Shown here in pieces: positions 6,012 to 8,882 of a stretch of DNA of 8,882 nucleotides. Position numbers and translations under genes: made by a program. Every line of letters starts with the position of its first letter. Within the stretch, counting starts at the first letter, position 1. The stretch is from LW23 sp041287705. Lineage in GTDB: Bacteria > Verrucomicrobiota > Verrucomicrobiia > Methylacidiphilales > UBA1321. The notes beneath the pieces are model-generated. The model made no database searches. It saw only the letters and a list, made by a program, of their open reading frames with translations, and was not told the origin of the DNA. Location of the stretch: the NCBI GenBank assembly GCA_041287705.1, contig JBGGNE010000481.1:1-8882 (forward strand), given 5' to 3'.

Positions 6012-6347
6012 ATGAAACTCATTTCTTTCTCCTGCGTTTCCCTGATGCTGGCCTTTACCCTGGTAATCCCTGCCCACGCAGCAAAAAAGGACGACAAGAA
6101 TAAGATCAAACGTAATGATAAAGGTGTGCGCATTTTTCGACCGCACATTAAAGGCACACCTTCGAAAGTTGACTTTTTCTCGGAGTCTCAGGTTTCCGGC
6201 AGGTTAAATGAAAAGCATTCGAGCGGCGTCATTGTTATCCCTCTGGAGAAACTTCAGCCCGTCAATTCGAATGTGCCCAAGCCGGCTCCGCCCGCTGGTG
6301 CGTCTTCGCCTAAGCCGGCGACGACCGCAGTGGTGACCAACAGCTAG
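6012..6347 (+). CDS. Small exported lysine- and proline-rich protein, function unknown
   Basis: A 111-residue product. Residues 1-23 form a Sec signal peptide: Met-Lys start, a hydrophobic core (SLMLAFTLVIP, 10-20) and a PAHA cleavage site, predicted to be cut before Ala24. There is a Cys at residue 8 but no lipobox at the cleavage site, so a lipoprotein is unlikely. The mature part opens with a strongly basic/charged run (KKDDKNKIKR, 25-34), then a middle region (GVRIFRPHIKGTP) and a Pro/Ala-rich disordered tail (PKPAPPAG, SPKPATT). No known domain is recognised. I chose the ATG at 6012 because it puts the signal peptide at the N-terminus; a GTG at 5922 would add 30 residues that spoil it. 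No Shine-Dalgarno precedes it. It converges on the MATE gene with 35 bp between, where no convincing terminator is visible. Periplasmic or surface location is inferred. Confidence 0.72.
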   Translation: MKLISFSCVSLMLAFTLVIPAHAAKKDDKNKIKRNDKGVRIFRPHIKGTPSKVDFFSESQVSGRLNEKHSSGVIVIPLEKLQPVNSNVPKPAPPAGASSPKPATTAVVTNS

Positions 6348-6382
6348 CGGGACGGGCTGTATTACGGTTGCGCGCTTCCCAT

Positions 6383-7804
6383 CTATGGTCCGGCATTTCT
6401 CCACCTGAGGAGAGATATGGCGTTGGCGCCCGCGTACAGAATCATGGAGAGCGCGATAAGCTCGTAGAGGCGGTCTAGCCCCGCGCCCCAGTAGTGGACC
6501 GCAGCCCAGCCGATGCCGGCAGCGATAATGAGGCGAACGCTGCCTGCCAGAAATGGAATGCCCACCCGGCCCGCGCCCTGGCCGGCAAAGTAGATGAGGA
6601 AGCCGAATCCGAAGAACCCGTAGCAGGGCGCGACGATGTGGAGATAACTCGCGCCCGCCTGCAGAACTTCCGGGTCATGCGAGAACAGGCGAAGCCAGCT
6701 GTACGGAAAGAGTGCGGCCGCGATGCCCGTTGCCTGGGCAAAGACAGCGGCCAGAATGGCGCCCGTCCACGCAATACGGCGGGCGCGATCGAACTGCCCG
6801 GCGCCGATGTTGGCGCTGACCAGCGCACCCACTGCTGTTCCCAGCCCGAAGAGAAGGGGAATAAGCAGCGCATCTATCCGGGATGCGAGGCCGTACCCAG
6901 CCAGCGCGTGCTCGCCGAAGTGGCCGACAGCGCCGGTCACCATCAGCAGCGTAAGATTGCTTTGCACGGTACCCAGCGATGAAAGAGCGCCGATGCCCAG
7001 AATGTCCGAGAAGAAACGCCACTCCAGGTTGCTCCACTCGAGCAGTAATCCGGCATTGCCGGACCGGAGATAGATGACCAGAACCGCCAGCGCGATAATG
7101 TAATACAGATCGACGGCAATGGCGGCGCCCGCCACGCCAAGCGCAGGCAAAGGGCCCATCCCAAAGATGAGCAATGGAGAAAGAGGAACCAGCAGCACCG
7201 CCCCGCTCAGTATGATGAGGGCAGGCACCTTGACGTTTCCCGCGCCGCGCAGCGCCGCAGCCAGAAGATTGACGCACCACACCGGCACCGCACAGGCAAA
7301 GAGCAGGCCGGAATACAGGATGGCCGCGTCCAGACTGCCGCCCGAACCTCCCATCTTGTGGTAAAGCGCCGGGCCAAAGTAAAGGGCAACGGCGGTTGAA
7401 ATCACTCCGCAGATGGCAGCGAGAACCAGCGCGTGCAGCACCAGGCGGTTGGCGTCCTGATGCCTGCCGGCTCCCAGCGCGCGCCCTATGGCGGAGGAGA
7501 CTCCGCCGCCCATGCCGCCGTTGGACATGGTGGTCATCAGGAGCAGTGTCGGGAAAACCAGTGCAACGCCTGCCACCACCTCCGTTCCCAGAAAACTGAC
7601 GAAATAGGTCTCCGCCACACTCACCAGAGTCTGCACGAAAAGCACGACAATGGTAGGCAGCGCCAGCCGAAGCATGGCCGGAAGGACAGGCGCGGTAAGC
7701 AGCATCTGAATGCGCTCCTGCGCGGCGCTGTTTCCCTGTGCATAAGGCTGTGCCTTCGCCAGTGCGTTCCTGCCGGGCATCGATACGGATGTGGGATTTC
7801 TCAT
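6383..7804 (-). CDS. MATE-family multidrug/toxin efflux transporter
   Basis: A 473-residue inner-membrane antiporter that exports organic compounds in exchange for H+ or Na+. The length and about 12 hydrophobic segments match the NorM/DinF-type MATE fold: two six-helix halves in pseudo-repeat, shown by IGRALGAGRHQDA (106-118) in the first half and VSANIGAGQFDRA (329-341) in the second. The opening LPAMLRLALPTIVVLFVQTL (41-60) is typical of helix 1. The N-terminus (about 30 residues) is soluble; Met9 is an alternative start. The ATG at 7804-7802 overlaps the TGA of the DinB-like gene (ATGA, 7801-7804), and AGAGG at 7812-7808 sits only 3 nt upstream, suited to reinitiation after the upstream gene. 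It is therefore expected to be co-expressed with the DinB-like protein under the divergent HxlR regulator. The exported substrate cannot be read from the sequence. Confidence 0.93.
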   Translation of the reverse strand: MRNPTSVSMPGRNALAKAQPYAQGNSAAQERIQMLLTAPVLPAMLRLALPTIVVLFVQTLVSVAETYFVSFLGTEVVAGVALVFPTLLLMTTMSNGGMGGGVSSAIGRALGAGRHQDANRLVLHALVLAAICGVISTAVALYFGPALYHKMGGSGGSLDAAILYSGLLFACAVPVWCVNLLAAALRGAGNVKVPALIILSGAVLLVPLSPLLIFGMGPLPALGVAGAAIAVDLYYIIALAVLVIYLRSGNAGLLLEWSNLEWRFFSDILGIGALSSLGTVQSNLTLLMVTGAVGHFGEHALAGYGLASRIDALLIPLLFGLGTAVGALVSANIGAGQFDRARRIAWTGAILAAVFAQATGIAAALFPYSWLRLFSHDPEVLQAGASYLHIVAPCYGFFGFGFLIYFAGQGAGRVGIPFLAGSVRLIIAAGIGWAAVHYWGAGLDRLYELIALSMILYAGANAISLLRWRNAGP

Positions 7805-8406
7805 AGGCCTCTGTGGATTACTTCGATTTGCTTACGGTGCAGGCGGAGATGGAAAGGGGCCATCGCGTACCATCCATACGCGTCCAGAGCACCAAACCAC
7901 GGGTGCTCGTAGCGGACTTTGGTGCGCAGACTCGGCAGGGACTCTGCGGTCTTCAGAACCTTGTCACAGGAGCGTTCGAATTTTTCAATGGTCCGCTCAT
8001 CCACGTTGGGTGAAGGCTTTATAGCCGCCGTGCTGGCTTTTATCGAAGGCACAACGTCATTCCCCAGAGAGGTTATCGCCCGGGAGATTCCCTCATGCAT
8101 CAGGCACAGGTGCTCCAGCGTCATAAAAACGGACCAGTAGCGGCTGCTGTCTTCCAGCCCTGGCAGACGACGGATCAGGACACGGCGCGCGCCGGATTCA
8201 CTGTCGCAAAGTCTCGCCAGCGCCACGACACGTTCGCGTTCGGCCTGGAACGCACGTGTGAATCCGGCCTGGGATCCGCTCAGACACGACCAGCTAAACA
8301 GCATATTGGCAATCATGTGCTCCAGTGCGGGAAGCCCCGCGCCGGGTGCATCCAACTTAGGTTCGGGGAGAGAACTTGATGCGGAAGGAACAGTTGAAGC
8401 GTTCAT
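7801..8406 (-). CDS. DinB-superfamily protein (DUF1569-like four-helix metalloprotein)
   Basis: A 201-residue protein. The C-terminal HPWFGALDAYGWYAMAPFH (168-186) followed by LRLHRKQI is the signature of DinB/DUF1569 proteins. The probable metal-binding His triad is His99 (MTLEH), His186 and His190 (FHLRLH). The first 25 residues are Ser/Pro-rich and probably disordered. Known DinB members include thiol-dependent S-transferases (bacillithiol, mycothiol) and maleylpyruvate isomerase-like enzymes; which activity applies here is inference. I take ATG 8406 as the start; a TTG at 8415 would add three residues but falls between predicted -10 and ATG. The transcription start predicted from the upstream promoter falls at or beside the ATG, implying a leaderless mRNA, consistent with the absence of a Shine-Dalgarno. 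It is the first gene of a coupled pair with the MATE exporter and divergent from the HxlR regulator. Confidence 0.78.
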   Translation of the reverse strand: MNASTVPSASSSLPEPKLDAPGAGLPALEHMIANMLFSWSCLSGSQAGFTRAFQAERERVVALARLCDSESGARRVLIRRLPGLEDSSRYWSVFMTLEHLCLMHEGISRAITSLGNDVVPSIKASTAAIKPSPNVDERTIEKFERSCDKVLKTAESLPSLRTKVRYEHPWFGALDAYGWYAMAPFHLRLHRKQIEVIHRGL

Positions 8407-8426
8407 TACTTGCAAATTACAACTAA
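8406..8426. promoter_or_regulatory. Operator O1, 21-bp near-perfect inverted repeat
   Basis: TTACTTG (8406-8412), a 7-bp spacer, then CAACTAA (8420-8426): one mismatch from the perfect partner CAAGTAA. It overlaps the DinB-like start codon and contains that gene's predicted -10 (TGTAAT on the minus strand, 8421-8416). TTAC/GTAA half-sites agree with what is known of HxlR-family operators such as that of CatR in Bacillus subtilis. Confidence 0.65.
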
Positions 8427-8444
8427 TTTACTTGTGGATTGCAA
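8416..8444 (-). promoter_or_regulatory. Predicted promoter of the DinB-like/MATE operon
   Basis: On the minus strand TTGCAA (8444-8439), 17 bp, TGTAAT (8421-8416). The predicted start of transcription is about 8409-8406, on or next to the ATG, so the message should be leaderless or nearly so. Overlaps O1 and O2. Confidence 0.55.
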
Positions 8445-8450
8445 GTAAAT
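8426..8450. promoter_or_regulatory. Operator O2, perfect 9-bp inverted repeat
   Basis: ATTTACTTG (8426-8434), a 7-bp spacer (8435-8441), then CAAGTAAAT (8442-8450): a perfect dyad. Its 21-bp core (8428-8448) repeats the layout of O1 exactly 22 bp away, i.e. two helical turns, on the same DNA face. It covers the predicted -35 elements of both divergent promoters, so one bound HxlR dimer could block both directions. Confidence 0.78.
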
Positions 8451-8455
8451 AAAAT
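8427..8455 (+). promoter_or_regulatory. Predicted promoter of the HxlR regulator gene
   Basis: TTTACT (8427-8432), 17 bp, TAAAAT (8450-8455; five of six consensus). The predicted transcription start is near 8462, leaving a leader of about 9 nt before ATG 8471 and no Shine-Dalgarno. The -35 lies within the left arm of O2, so the regulator probably represses itself. Confidence 0.5.
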
Positions 8456-8470
8456 GTTACCGTCGCAACT

Positions 8471-8882
8471 ATGAGTGCCACCGACCCAGGCAAACACGAA
8501 GAAGCACCCGCACCCACTGTCCACCCACAGGGTGAGGAAAAAACACCCAGACGGGCGCAACGCCGCTCCCGCTGCCCCGTCGCGTGCGCCCTGGATATTA
8601 TTGGCGATCGCTGGACTCTGCTCATCATCCGCGATCTGGTACGCGGTTGCACCCGCTTTCGCGAATTCATGGAGTCCCCGGAAGGCATCCCGTCCAACAT
8701 TCTCACGGAACGCCTGCAGCGCCTCACGCAACACGGCATTATCGAGACCGTTCCGGTACGGCCCGGCGCGGCCCGCCTCAGCTACAATCTAACGCCAAAA
8801 GGTCAGGCGCTGCTCCCCGCACTTCGGGCGCTCAAAGAATGGGGGCTGCAGTGGGAGGCGGACACCACCGTGGACCTCAGCA
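8471..8882 (+). CDS. HxlR-family winged-helix transcriptional regulator (3' end cut by window edge)
   Basis: 137 residues are visible and the frame is still open at base 8882. After a 31-residue charged, Pro-rich N-terminal extension, CPVACALDIIGDRWTLL (35-51) is the family signature; Cys35 corresponds to the conserved N-terminal cysteine that senses oxidants or electrophiles in HypR, YodB and CatR. Two further cysteines (39, 60) lie nearby. TRFREF (61-66), SNILTERLQRL (75-85, recognition helix) and SYNLTPKG (104-111, wing strand) complete the winged-helix domain, and ALKEWGLQW (120-128) belongs to the dimer helix. It is divergent from the DinB-like/MATE operon with 64 bp between start codons, and the two inverted repeats in that gap are the likely binding sites. 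The start at 8471 is the only suitable one in frame. The missing part should be short, as the family is usually 110-140 residues plus this extension. Confidence 0.93.
   Translation, partial: MSATDPGKHEEAPAPTVHPQGEEKTPRRAQRRSRCPVACALDIIGDRWTLLIIRDLVRGCTRFREFMESPEGIPSNILTERLQRLTQHGIIETVPVRPGAARLSYNLTPKGQALLPALRALKEWGLQWEADTTVDLS

Noticed and set aside
6340..6360. Possible terminator between the exported protein and MATE genes
   Set aside because: Only a 5-bp stem (ACAGC/GCTGT) spanning the stop codon, with no T-tract on either strand.
8413..8415. TTG 8415 as the start of the DinB-like gene
   Set aside because: It lies between the predicted -10 and transcription start and adds only three residues; ATG 8406 is simpler.

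Overview
The window looks like a piece of a Gram-negative-type, moderately GC-rich chromosome. The gene repertoire would fit the Acidobacteriota (Terriglobia-like): a class I ClpC rather than ClpA, start codons mostly without Shine-Dalgarno sequences, and an HxlR-controlled efflux operon. That placement is inference from gene style; no rRNA or marker gene is present to confirm it.

Layout. (1) 1-1284, plus strand: the C-terminal half of ClpC, cut by the left edge, followed by a long hairpin and a clear intrinsic terminator (1376-1412). (2) 1422-3814, minus strand: a translationally coupled pair, a radical SAM enzyme followed by a short fold-type I PLP aminotransferase-like protein, joined by a 4-bp ATGA overlap. 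A plausible promoter lies just upstream at 3839-3867. (3) 3815-4659: 845 bp without an intact gene, more AT-rich than the flanks. It holds a decayed SGNH/GDSL hydrolase fragment, a 104-bp imperfect palindrome with perfect 32-bp arms of the 'ACCAAGACAC' type, a decayed C-terminal protein tail, and a small minus-strand ORF. (4) 4660-5712, minus strand: a YejK/NdpA-type nucleoid-associated protein, visibly AT-richer than the flanking genes, with a broken ORF immediately upstream. (5) 6012-6347, plus strand: a small exported lysine- and proline-rich protein of unknown function. (6) 6383-8406, minus strand: a DinB-fold protein and a MATE exporter, coupled by another ATGA overlap, divergent from (7) an HxlR-family regulator at 8471, cut by the right edge.

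How the genes work together. Two coupled modules stand out. The HxlR/DinB/MATE module has a 64-bp divergent control region almost filled by two tandem 21-bp inverted repeats (TTACTTG-N7-CAAGTAA and a one-mismatch copy) spaced exactly 22 bp. Predicted promoters for both directions lie on or beside these repeats. This is a compact autoregulated, possibly thiol- or electrophile-responsive modification-and-export system. The radical SAM/aminotransferase pair is an orphan two-enzyme cassette whose substrate cannot be named from sequence. The interval between the modules looks like a region of gene decay and repeat insertion.
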